Origin: Acanthaster planci
Taxonomy: Eukaryota > Echinodermata > Asteroidea > Valvatida > Acanthasteridae
Assembly (NCBI RefSeq): GCF_001949145.1
Contig: NW_019091356.1
Location: forward strand, 1,439,212 to 1,503,211
Reading direction: 5' to 3'
DNA length: 64,000 bases
Shown here: in pieces, positions 11,301-23,300 of the stretch
Numbering within the stretch: position 1 is the stretch's first letter
Layout: each line of letters opens with the position of its first letter
Notes under the pieces: generated by a model
Database searches by the model: none
What the model was told of the DNA's origin: nothing
Seen by the model: only the letters and a program-made list of their open reading frames with translations
Position numbers and translations under genes: made by a program

Positions 11301-14300
11301 AGTCAGTAGGGACACTCTCCACAGAATGCTCCTGGCACGGCACGTGAAGTGCGTGGATTGAGGGGAGAGCAGATTTTGTTTTCGTTGGTTTCCCTCTCAG
11401 TGGGAATGTTACTGGCTTCCTTCTCCTGTCCTGAGGGCAATCGATAGAAATGTGATACCTTGCACCCCTGAGATTCCCAGCCAAGAAGCATTGGGGGAAG
11501 GGAGAGGGGCTCGCTGTAAGGATTATCTGGGGGGGAGGTAAACTTGTTTGTCGGCATGGTGGGAGAATTGATGCCTGGGCTGCTCAGTAGTCGTAATCGA
11601 TTTAAGTTGACTGGATCTGTTCCGGGGGGGTCCTCTCTGTCCTCAAAACAGCCCTGAGAAGATATCCTCGGAATCTTCTTTAAAGAGGTGCTATAGAAAC
11701 AATAGATCAAATTGAAGAAATGAAAATGGGAAGAAAAAAAAATCACCCCACGGTGACACAACGTTGCAGGGAAGGGATAGTTCTTTTTAAGTCCTTCCTT
11801 CCAGAAAGTTTCCCTATTAAAATCTCATTTATCATAATTTCCTGCAGCTAGGAAGTAAAAAATTTGTGTTGCTCTACCACTCCCCCCCCCGTACCCTTGG
11901 ATAATTAATAATCAAATGAACTGTCTCTTATGATATCTTTAGGACTTGGAAACTTCCACAAATCATCTCCGATCCCCCTCCATCACCTCCACTCATGCTG
12001 GCCAACGGCTCATCGACTATTACAACTTCCGTTTTTTCCCCATTTTGGCTAACCCAGGGATTTGTTGCCCTGAGTTACAAGTCAGTTTTCCCTTAATCCA
12101 GGCTTTAAATAATTTCAGAGATCCCACCTTTCATTTTTTGTTAATCCCTTTGCGTTTGGGTACCCTTGCTTCCTAATGAAACCTGTGGCATGGAGCTGCC
12201 TGGGTTAATCCCACTTGTGAAGATAAAACCCCTTCTGGCATGTTTTCAAATACAGGCAGTAACAGCACAGTGGCATTGCTTGAGTTGTCTGGAACGTTGG
12301 TAAGACCAGTGCCAGTCTTTGGGCCTTCTGTACTTTTTTTCAGAGTGACAGTTAGCTGCAGTATGGAATTAAAAAAGTGTGTCTTTGCATTTTGCACACT
12401 TTTGTTTATTGAGTACCAGATGGTTCCCACATCTAAGCCTTCTTCCACAAGTTTGCATATTCCCTTTTTGTTGTGGTCGTTTTTGTGTGTTAGTTTTTGA
12501 GCCAAAATGATCCATAACTGCTGTTTGGTTGCTTCAGTGATCCGATTATTGCATAAGGGGTATCACAGTGTTTTAGCACTCGTATTTAGTACTCGTACTC
12601 GAGTAATACTCGAGTACAATTTTCAGAGTACATGTACTTGTGTCTTACTCAGTGTACTCGAATTTCCGAGTACTCCTACTCAAACAACAGTTCTTGTACT
12701 CGGGCTGCAAAGTGCTCCGAGTAAAATTGTACTCGAGTATCAAGTATCATACTCAATTAACAGTAGTCGATAAAAAATCCTTTAAACCCCATTACGGCCA
12801 TTGAAATACAACCTTACATGAAAATCGATCCTCGTTGACCAATATTAGGTACAGTCTGACAAACAGAAGTCCTACACATGTGCCGTCTTAGCCAATTACG
12901 AACTTGAAATGCCAGTGTACTCTTAGTCTTCGTTCCAAGACTTTCCTGTTTATTCCGTGAAACGAACCATCACTAGACGTAATTCTTGAAGGGGCACTGT
13001 CACTGTGTATCACCTTGTAAAGTGCATGCATCTTGGGTCCAAGACTTGTAACACTCACTTTAGTTGTAGCTAGTCTGGTTCCGGCCCTGACATAGAAATC
13101 TTGAATATAGAAAAGCACAGGCATAAGAATATGAAGTCTGGAAAGCAGACTTCACCCATCGACATTTACTCGTTCACGTCATGCATGCATAAGCTAATGC
13201 ATCATCACAAGTCAGAGTCGTACTGGTACATGTACATTGTAATATACATGTATATTGTTTCAGAATGTTGTCTACGTATTTTTTGGTTGGCTTGACAATT
13301 ACACAGAGTTTTAGCTGGTAACATTTGTTTTTGAGCAAGGTTTTTTGGCATTTCAGCAAATTTTGTACTTAAGCAGCTTATTCTTGATGTTTTTACATTT
13401 TACCTTGGAGTAAATGCTTTTACTGTTGTTGGTGCATCAGAATTGATGATATTTCTCATGCCTTATAAACGTTGTTCTTCTGACATCTCCATGCCCTGAT
13501 TCAATGCTTTTACTGTTTGTGCATCAGAATTGATGATCCTTCTCTTGCGGTATAAATGCTGTACTTCTGTGTTTTGCCAAGGAGCCTATTCATATACACA
13601 GTTTTGGGACTAAATCTAATCTGCAACTTTACTTAAATACTGATTTGGGAATGCTACGGCAGATTTTAATAAAAACAATCAGTTGCAAAAGAGTTTGTAT
13701 ATCCATTGTTCATATATAAATTTAAACATTTTGATGAACAAATTTGACTATTTACTCAGACTTAAAGTACTCTGACTTGTACTCGTAATTCCAAGTACTC
13801 ATACTCATACTCATACAAGTACTTGTACTCAGGTACAAGTACTTGTACTCAGGTACAAGTACTCGTACTGGGAGGTACAAGCACTCGTAATGGGAGGTAC
13901 AAGCAATCGTACTCGTACTCGGAAGTATAGGTACTCTTACTCAGAGGTATAAGTTCTCATACTCTTAGCTACCATTGCTCATACTCTTACTCGGGGGTGC
14001 AAGTACTCTTACTCAGAGGTACAAGTACTCATACTCAGGGGTACAAGTACTCGTACTCAGAGGTACAAGTACTCATACTCGGAGGTACAAGTACACACAC
14101 TCAGAGGTACAAGCACTCGTACTCATACTCCGAGGTATAAGTGCTCATACTTTGAGGTACTGATGCTCATACTCTTACTCGCAGTTCAAGTACTCATTCT
14201 CATACTCACTGGTACAAGTACTTTTACTCAGAGGTACAAGTATTTGTACTTGTAGGTACAATTACCTGTACTCCTGTACTTGAAAATCAGTTTTTGCACT

Positions 14301-17300
14301 CAGCTGGTAAAGCAATCAGACTTTCAGGCACTCGGAAATTTAAGTACTCAGCAATACGCTGTACTGGGCAAACAGTACTCAGCTATAGCACTCTTGTATC
14401 AAGTGATGAGCCCTGTTATCAGCTCTATTGGGATTTCTCTGGGATGCCATTTGTGCATAATTTCTCGAGCCAATAACAAGAGTGCAGTGTGCATTCTAAA
14501 GATTACACTTCAGGTTGCCAGGAGACAAAACATTCAATGTGGTCCACAAGTGATGTTGTTGTAACCTCCCCTCCCCTCCCTTCTTTCGATTGTCATCTCA
14601 GGAAGGATTCTAAATTAGTCCCTTCCAGTTCCCCGCTGTGAACCTGCTGGGGTATTAGCCCCTGCAGCCTATTGCTCGGGCAGTTTTATTGTAGGACCCG
14701 GAGAGATACCCGAACCAACTGTGCAGAAAGTGCAGTTGGTTTTCAACCAGGAAATTGAGAGTTGAAACGTGGGGGGCGTTGTCGTTGTTTGTAGGGAGAA
14801 GAACCTTTTTGCTCCCCGGGCTGCAAATAGGCCAGAGCAGTTCTAAGTTTCCCAAGGGATGTTGGTTGGATTACTGGGATAGAGTGAGAGAGAGAGCCTG
14901 GAAAGGGCCGGGAGAGAGCACATGACAGGTTGGGCACCTTGTATATGGAAGCCTGAGGTTTTTGGATCCCAGCTTATCGCTGATATACTGCACAGGGCCT
15001 TGTTAAAGACTTAACAAGCAAACAGCAGTCTGTGGCCCACCCAGATTATATTAACCAACCAGCATCGCGTAAATTAGCTGGATCCCAGATCAGAGCTTTG
15101 CACCGAAATACATGCACCACCCCTTCAAAGCAAGAGCTCCTCTGATCAAGTTTGGATGTGCCACTTTGCAGTCCACCCATATTATTATGAGACTTCTACA
15201 GAGGCACACCAGTTAACACTGGGGAAAATACGAGCGGGCAATACATATGTAGGATAATCAGGCACTTCATTTTATTGGTTACATCATGAACTGACGTATC
15301 GTGTACAAAGTCTATGGCTGGTACATCACATCATGGTGCACCAAAACTATCCTACGGGTATACTCACTTTGTGGTGAAACCGCCAATTTGTTGGGGAAAT
15401 GTTCAGAGTCATAGATTAGAATTAGATGTCATGGGCAGGATGACATGTTCATTTCCTCCCCTGGGGATTTTCATGAGTGGACAGACATCTGCCATTCATC
15501 TGCAGTTTCCCAGGCAGAAATGAAGACAGATATGGGTACAACCCACAGATGGCATTGTCTACTCTCAAAATATCCAATCCAGACCAGTTTGCATTCCTAT
15601 CTCAGAGATTAAGGGCATCAAGCTGATGGCATTCTTGGCTTAACCAGGACATCATCATCCCATCTGCACTACGGACAACGACAACACTTTGAACTGATAA
15701 ACCAGCAGGTGGATTTGTTCACGAGGCACAAAGAGCTCAGGAGCTCCAACTGAAGCAGAAAAACCGCTCCCTGTGATATTATTCATGCTTTAGCATGATG
15801 CTGCATTTTTTGGCCAACTGTGAAAGGATTAGTCTTCTCACACAATGCCAGTCAATTTTCAACTATCTCCCCAAGTGTAGTTGAAATGGGCGTCCACTTG
15901 TTCCAAAGCCAGATGTCATTTTTTGTTTCCTTTGTCTTTACCAATTTATGGAGACGTTGCCAAACTTTTGTCTTGAGAAGGAGGGGCTCAGATTTTCAGG
16001 TGCCGCCCTTGCCACTTACCCTTCCAGCTTATCAGTTCAAGGGCATGCGCCCCTTTTGTATGCAGACAGTGTCGTGGGGTAACGTTTTTCCCAACATCAG
16101 TGCAAAAAAGGCCAACTCCATACCCTTTAAAGGCTTGATATCAATTCAAATTGAAGTTCTATCTGTCCATTCCAGTCAAAAATTTAGCAGAGAGGTCCTA
16201 CTCCTTTCTGTGACTTGACTACAGAAGTTCCTGCTGTGTCCCCCTTCCTGTCATCAATGTGACAAATTGGCTTGTCAAGTTGAACAGAAGGCCATGATTC
16301 ATGGAAATGATGGGCTTATTGTCGGGGCTTGGGCTCTGTTTGGATTCACTTTGCTGCAGCTTGAAGTTACTCACCTGGCTATTGCCATATAAACTTGTTT
16401 GTAATTTCATGCCGAATCCAAATAATTTGGACACTGTGAATTGAATCCACCGGCAAGGTTAATCTAGTATCAAAGTTTCTCTTCTTGTCCTCTGTGACTG
16501 TGAAGGTTATCCAAGAAATAATCATGTGAAAAAGATAGTAGGGGCCAACAGAAGTCCGTAAGAAAAGCTGATTTGCTCAGTCATTCAGCAACTGTCTCGC
16601 TAAGTTGCTCAGTGAAATTTCAAAGCAACACACAAACTCAACATTTTGCTGAGACCTAAATGTTGTCGTCGGTGTCATGCCTCACGCAGGACCTTGATGG
16701 CAACCTGCTTTTCCCCCTGCTCTGGATTCCTGACCAATGGCTTTAGCAAAGAACACTGGTAAGCTGTTTTATCTCTTTAAGCTCAGTGAGCAGTAATGCG
16801 CTGGACAGATTATTTTTTCTGCATTCTGACACGTTTGTTTGAAATCAGACCCAGGAGAATGGGAACAAACGAGGCAATTCTTTTTGCTGACTGAAGAGGG
16901 AAGATGACGAAAGAAAAAAGAAAAACCCAGTTACAGAATAATTTGAGAGCCTGTCATCACTTGGAACATGCTGTGACCCAAACTGCTCAGTCTGAAAGCA
17001 ACTCGACCTGTCTGTGAACAAGTTTTTTTCATGACATTTGAACAGAATTCATGTAAACATCCGGATAATGGGTAGCTATGAGCCCAGGGCCTGCCAAGCC
17101 CAGACCTGGGATTCCTGGACACACGAGCAGGTGCGCAACTATCGATGTGGGTGTGAGTCAAGGGGAGGGGCTAACACAATAGCAATAATAAAATGCGAGC
17201 TTTGAAATAGCAAGAATTAAGGCTTGGGCGGCCTTTATCCTATTCTGGACTTTTCCTGAAATGGCATAACCAGGTTGTGTTCTGAAGGAGAGTTATCAGC

Positions 17301-20300
17301 CAAGCACAGCTGGACGGAGTTGGTGCCAGTAAATTTGACCATTTCGGGGGCCGACTTTTTATCTGTCTGTATGAAGCAGGTGCAGCTCTAGGTTCTGTCC
17401 AGATTTTCCCCTCAGAAAAAAAATCTGGTCATTTTCAAGTTCCAGTTCCAGCCGGTCAAACCTTGGACTGGGTTGTAAATTTCCCAAAGAGAGGGGAGTC
17501 ATTTTGCAGACCACAACTGGAAACGCTGCAGGGTGGGAGTTGCATTGTAACTATTACACTTCCAAGGGTTTTTTTTTCTGGGTTTTAACAGTTCATATTA
17601 TGTGCTTTTTTGCAAGGCTTGCACAAAAGAAACGAGGATAAAGTTGTCAAGCCTTGGCTCCGGATGCCACTGACACATTGCCAACAGTTGTTCAAACAAG
17701 GCAGGGGGGGAAATGGAAAGTGTTGAAAAAAGCACTGTCCCAGCCAAAAGTCTGCCCCAGAAATTGTCTGTGTAGTCGACAGGACCACCGATGGCCCAGC
17801 TATCTTTCACAGTTGTCACCAATGAAATGGAAGGGAGGGTCTTAAAAAAGGGTGGGGGGGGTTCGGTCCTTGAAGTGGATGCTTGATTCCGTTAGGGGAT
17901 CCTACCATCAGATGATGGATTGACCTGGAAGGTTGCAGCTTTAATTGATCGGCTGGCTGTCCTCCTGGAAGACAGATTGTTGGTTAATGAGACCAGAGGA
18001 CGTCCCCTATTGCCAAACCTGGTGACAAACAGGGTGAGATGTTCTTCCCATGAAGGCTGACATGGCAGGTGGATGGATGAACTGTTTCGACTGCTCGCTG
18101 TGTCACAGTAATCTCTTTGGTTGATACTCTGTTGCAAACAAAGTACAGAACCTGTGAAGTATGCATTGAACCCGAACCCAAGCCAAGCCATCATTGTGAA
18201 ACTTCTGATGTTGAACTTCCACAGTGCTTTGAAAGAGAGGTATTACGTATTGGAAACTATGTGGAAAGACCACTCATAGTGGCTGTGTCATTTCTGGGCC
18301 ACTGTAGTTTTCCCTAGATTTCTGGGAGAGGGGAATCTTGCTGACTGACGTGCAGGGTTGAGAATGACATTGGCCTGTGCTAATATATACCTGGGGCCTT
18401 CAACAAGCTTGCAGGAAAATTGCATTGGGGAATTTTGAGCCGTTCAAATGCAGAACCTTACAGTAATCTTGCATGAGTACAGTACACTGGGCATTTGGTT
18501 TTCAACTAGAGTATAGACCATTGAAATGTGGAGAGACCGTACTTGTTCTCACCAGAAAAACAACCTGAACAGACACATGCCAAGTACATGCAGGTCCAAC
18601 AGCAGGCTGAGAATAATTTGCCTGCCAGTGGGCTCCTTTAAACAGAAATCCAGCTAACCTGCATAACTGTTTTAATTGAGTCCTAGGGTCAGATCGCTAG
18701 ACGCTTGAAACACTTCAGGGAGGGTGCATGTGGAAAAATAGGAAAACACCCCACACGCAACAGGTGTCAAAACAGCATTTTGAAAGTCTAACAAGTTTCA
18801 AGAGAAGATTTCTGAGCTGGCGTCTAGGGCCATTTGTTTTTATCAGAACGAGTGGGCGTAGTTAGGCAGCTTGTTTTCGGCCCCTGGGGCCACCGTTGCG
18901 ATCAGAGAGACAGACATATTGTTCAGTGTGAGGGTATCGGTTCACAGCTTGCTGTCGGCACTGAAGCTGGTATTGGAACCAATTAGTTAATTGTTTATTT
19001 ACTGTGCGTAGCATCCTAATATCCAACTGTTAGTTTACTTGGTGAATAATTGTGGCCGAGGGGCAGAAACAGAAGCTGCATTTCAGTAGCTAGCAGGAGT
19101 GTTGTGTTTCATAAGTCTTGCAGAGGTCAGAGGTTTTGGATATTCGCCGGCTGTTGATGAAGCAACAAGCACAGTATTTCCCCTCCAGTTGCACTACAAA
19201 GAAAGGATGCAAGTTTAACAAGTGGCAAATCAAAAAGACATCAAAAGCAAAATTAACCACTTGGCGGTTGCTAAGATTGCAAATTAATGCCAAGCTGGCC
19301 TCAGAGAAATCTTTGAAATGTCTTGCAATCTGTGAGTTTAGGGTAAAGTTTCTGGCCACCCAAAAACGGAGTTTTTGTTAACCATCTTTGGTTTTTTTTT
19401 GGGGGGGGGAATCTCATTGTGTGCAGGGTCTGAGAGGGAACCCTGCTGGGATGGGCAAGCAGTTGACTTTTCAGACATTTCCTCTCAGGCAAATCTCCCC
19501 CAAAAATGTGAAACTTGATCAAGTGCAACCCAGTTTCAGGGTAGCTCCTTTGTAAATTCTTGATTTATTGATTTGGGACAAGTGGTGTGGAAGTGATACT
19601 CTTAGACCTGCTTGAAGGAGAAGGAATGATTGCTGTCTCATTCTTCTTTTGGGTTGAAACAAAAAGGAGAAGAAGAAATATGTCATTACCCTTGTCAATC
19701 CTCCATCGGAAGCACAGGGCCCAGGAAGATTCATTGGAAACCATTAGATTCTTTTGTTTCCTTGTTCTGCATTGCCTTACAGATAAGCTGTTTACTCCAT
19801 TTTTTTACACTCTCTCTGTCTCAATTTCCACGCCACACCCACGCGTGTATCCCAACGGAACCGGCTTACATACCAGGCTTAGTCAGATGCTTTGACCCAT
19901 GTATGGGCATCAGGGAGAGAGAGGTATCTTTCCAGAGACCACAAAAGAGAAGGGGTTGTCCCCCCCCTGGTGTTTCTGATTGATGGGTAGCCCAAGTGGG
20001 AATGGAAACAGAAGGGCAGAAGGGGTCACCGTTTAATAGGCAAACATGTCGGATGGGAGCCGGCATGTGACAGCAGATTTCGCGCTCCCCAGCACTTGCA
20101 GATTAAATTGACAAGGGAGGTTGCGTCCTGTCCTGTCCTGATATGACCGCAGGCCTACGCATTTACGTGCACATCGTCGGTGTATGTGTAGGTTGGGTTT
20201 TCCCACGGACTGAGGGACGAAGGTGGAAGCTTAAGAGAGGCATGTGTTTGGGGGGGGGGTTGAGGGTTATTGGAAAAAAAATCCTAACCCAGAGCAGAGG

Positions 20301-23300
20301 TTATTGGAAAGTTCTCTACCTTGAAAACTGGGTGGGAGAATCAATGGGAATATAGCCAGAAAGCAGGTGTGTAGCCTCAACGTGCAAGCATCTGTGATAT
20401 GTAAATGAAGATTTTGAATATTCCTGTCTCCGTCTCCTAGATACACATAATGTATAGACCGACATGTAGCTTAGTAGGAGTACATTCCACCAGGATGTTC
20501 AAAGCACCAGTTTCCACCTTTTGCTCATGACCACAAATTTGAGGAGGGGAGATTAAAAAATTGAAAAATTGGTTGAGTGGCATAAGTTGGTGAGTGGATT
20601 CCTTGAAAGTACAAGTAATGTTAGATGTTTGATCAGTCTGGTAACTTAACAGAAATTTTTGAATGCAAACAACAGAGAATAATGTCCAAAATGTAGAAGA
20701 ATTGGGAAAAGTGAAATTGCAAATGTAAAGGGAATGAATGAATGTATATGTACTTTCTAAGCTTGGCTTTGATGGTGAATTCGGTGATTGGCGATCCATC
20801 TGTCAGAGTTGATTCTTTTGAGTGAAAATGAACTGACATCATGCTGTTTTGGGGAGAAAACAATTCTCTGAAATGGGTATCCTGCATCCCTGTTGCTATT
20901 TACAAACACACGGGTAGGGTTGAAATGCAGAGTCCTCTGTTAACTACATTTCCTCTGTTTAGGGAAATGTCGGGAAGAAACCGGTTATGTCAATCGTTTG
21001 GCCGTCCAGATGGACCCTTGAAGTTGTCAGTCTCAGCCAACATTGCAGATTTTGCTGTATGCGGTCAGACTTTCTGACGTCATTGAATGCAGGTTTCTCT
21101 TGGGGGGGTGCAATGGTGCCTTCAGAATGAACAGGTGCTTTGGCATCTTGAGATTTTCATCTGCCTGGACCCCTTGCCTCGCCTACCCCTCATGTCAAAC
21201 GCCCTTGATGGCACCTTGACTCTGCCCTACACCTCAAGGAAGCTTATCACATCTCCAGGCTTCCCTTTTCATTCCCAACCTGCCGTAAATCTGACTCACG
21301 TTTCAACCTGGGCATTTGCGTCATTTTAGAACTGTCTTTTCTCTCTATTCCTTTTTTTTTGGGGGGTTGTTTTGTCTTTAAGTGACTATTCTCTTGCCTT
21401 GGGGGGTGCACCGGCTCTTTGGGGCGTGACACGCCGGTCCCGTTGAGAGACAAACCTGACTGGGCAAGGGCCGTCCAGGCATTCATGTGGAACATTTGTG
21501 GATTTTAGATGAAAATAATTGAGGCGGAACTCACTGCATGTTGAAACGTGGTCTCAGTTAACATGAAAAAAGCCGATTGTGCAGTGTAATGCAGCGCGGG
21601 AGCGGGTGCAAGTCATTGAGGCTTTTTTGAGTGGTGGTGGGGGGAGGGGGAACTAGAAGGAGAGGAAAGAGGGGGATGGATTGTCAGCAAATGATAGACT
21701 GAGCTATAAAACTGTACCCTTATCAGCCCGAGAGGAAACAGGGAAGAGGGCTTTAAATCAAAGACAAATGTCTCACGCGAAAACGAAACAAATTGCCCAA
21801 GACAAAATGCTGCAAATGAGGGAGGGGGGACGAAGCAGCATTTGTAATCTGAGCTCTTTCAAAATATCCCGAGCAATATGTGAGTACATGAATCTTGACG
21901 AGTACCACATGTGTAGGTACGCTCGCCTTACATACCTAGTGTGGACTTGTTAACAAAAGATGTCCACACGATGCAGGAAGGGAAGACGTTCTGTGGACTA
22001 ACATGTAATAACCATGTCCGTATCCCCTGCTCTGAAAAAGAAGTTTAGAGGCATTTTGGGGTAGGGTTCACCTGTCGGAAGAGGAACAATCAAGGAAACC
22101 TTTCACAAATATCCAGCTGAAAATTGTGTTCCCAGTTCAAGAAAAACAAGTATTTTTGCTGAGTTTTCTCAGCTGCACGAAAAGAAAGGAATGTCCACAC
22201 TAGGTATGTAAGGTAAGTGTGGGTATGGGTGTGGGGGTGTGTGTGTGTAGGGTTGTGTCATGAAATTGGTCAGATGCACAGTTTTCCCAAGTTACTTTTC
22301 TGGATCTGTAATCTCCACAGATGAAAGCCTGCCTATTAATTTTGATTCAGGATTGTTGAAGTTCCGTCCAACCATTATGGAAAGTCGGTGCGAAATATCT
22401 CTGTGTTACCTTGCAAAGTTTTCTGTGATAACTTGGGATAGGTGTGTAATACACTCTCTCAGGCAGATGAGTGATTTTGTATCCCTTCTCCTGTCAAGTT
22501 GCCTTTAGCTAAGGTGGGATTCAAGTATTGTAGAACACCAGAACACCTTCCTCGGCTGAGGGAGACATGTGCAAAACCATTCCATTCAGAACTCCTGACT
22601 CATAAACCATGCAGTCCTGAGAAGATGGTTGTAGGAACTAGATAAGATTGAATATTTGGTTCTTGGATACGTGTGCTTTTTATGGAGGTAACAGGTTCAC
22701 TTCGCTCTTTTGTTCAACTGAATTTTTGTTTGTTTGTTTGTTTGTTTATAGGTGGTGTACTCACGAGTTGCACGTGTATGCAAGGTAAGAAAGATTCTTT
22801 TAAAAATTGGTAAGACCTTGAGTTAAAGGACGGAGTAGTTGTTTACGGTCAGTAGCTTTTGAAAAGGAACCATTTCCAACCCTTAAGAGGTTGAGTCTTC
22901 ACAGAATCCCGGGGTCGGCCGCACTGAAAGACAACAGAAGGACAAAGGTTAATGCCAGGATAAGACACATCACGTGATGATGACTAAGCTGGCACCAGCC
23001 CATCCACACCAGACCCCTTCAAAAGAATCGCTCCATCCATCTTGGGAATTGTTTCCCTCAGGCCTACGCCCTCCCTTCGAAAACCGTCAACAGTTATTGG
23101 CTTCATCTGGACAGATCTGAACAGATGGCCACCAGGGCTGAGACTCTCTTGTTGAAAAAATGCAGGATGTATTCTTACATTGATTGAGATTGTCTTAGAG
23201 GAATTATGGAGCACTACCGCTGTCTGGGATGAAGATTTTTTTTTTTAAGGTTCCTAGAGCCTGGGAACACTTTCTTTCCCAAGCACTCGTAGCATCGCCC

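Larger units (their letters stand above)
9491..22751 (+). other. intron 3 of sema5 (13.3 kb)
   Basis: It holds three blocks of TACTC-type repeats (9873-10034, 12566-12757, 13765-14280), a 91-bp tandem duplication (13412-13580), an element with a perfect 21-bp inverted repeat (21926-22213) and a TTTG microsatellite at its 3' end. The remaining stretches (10035-12565, 14281-21925, 22214-22725) show no exon or RNA gene that I can support. Open frames of 130-150 codons there resemble no family I know. Confidence 0.85.

Noticed and set aside
11303-11761. 152-codon minus-strand open frame
   Set aside because: No domain, signal peptide or repeat logic is visible; a frame of this length is expected by chance in a 64-kb window.
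13975-14163. Repetitive 62-codon frame suggesting a repeat protein
   Set aside because: It is a translation of the 22-bp TACTC minisatellite.
13765-14280. CRISPR-like regular array
   Set aside because: It is a plain tandem repeat without unique spacers in an animal genome, so a CRISPR array is excluded.
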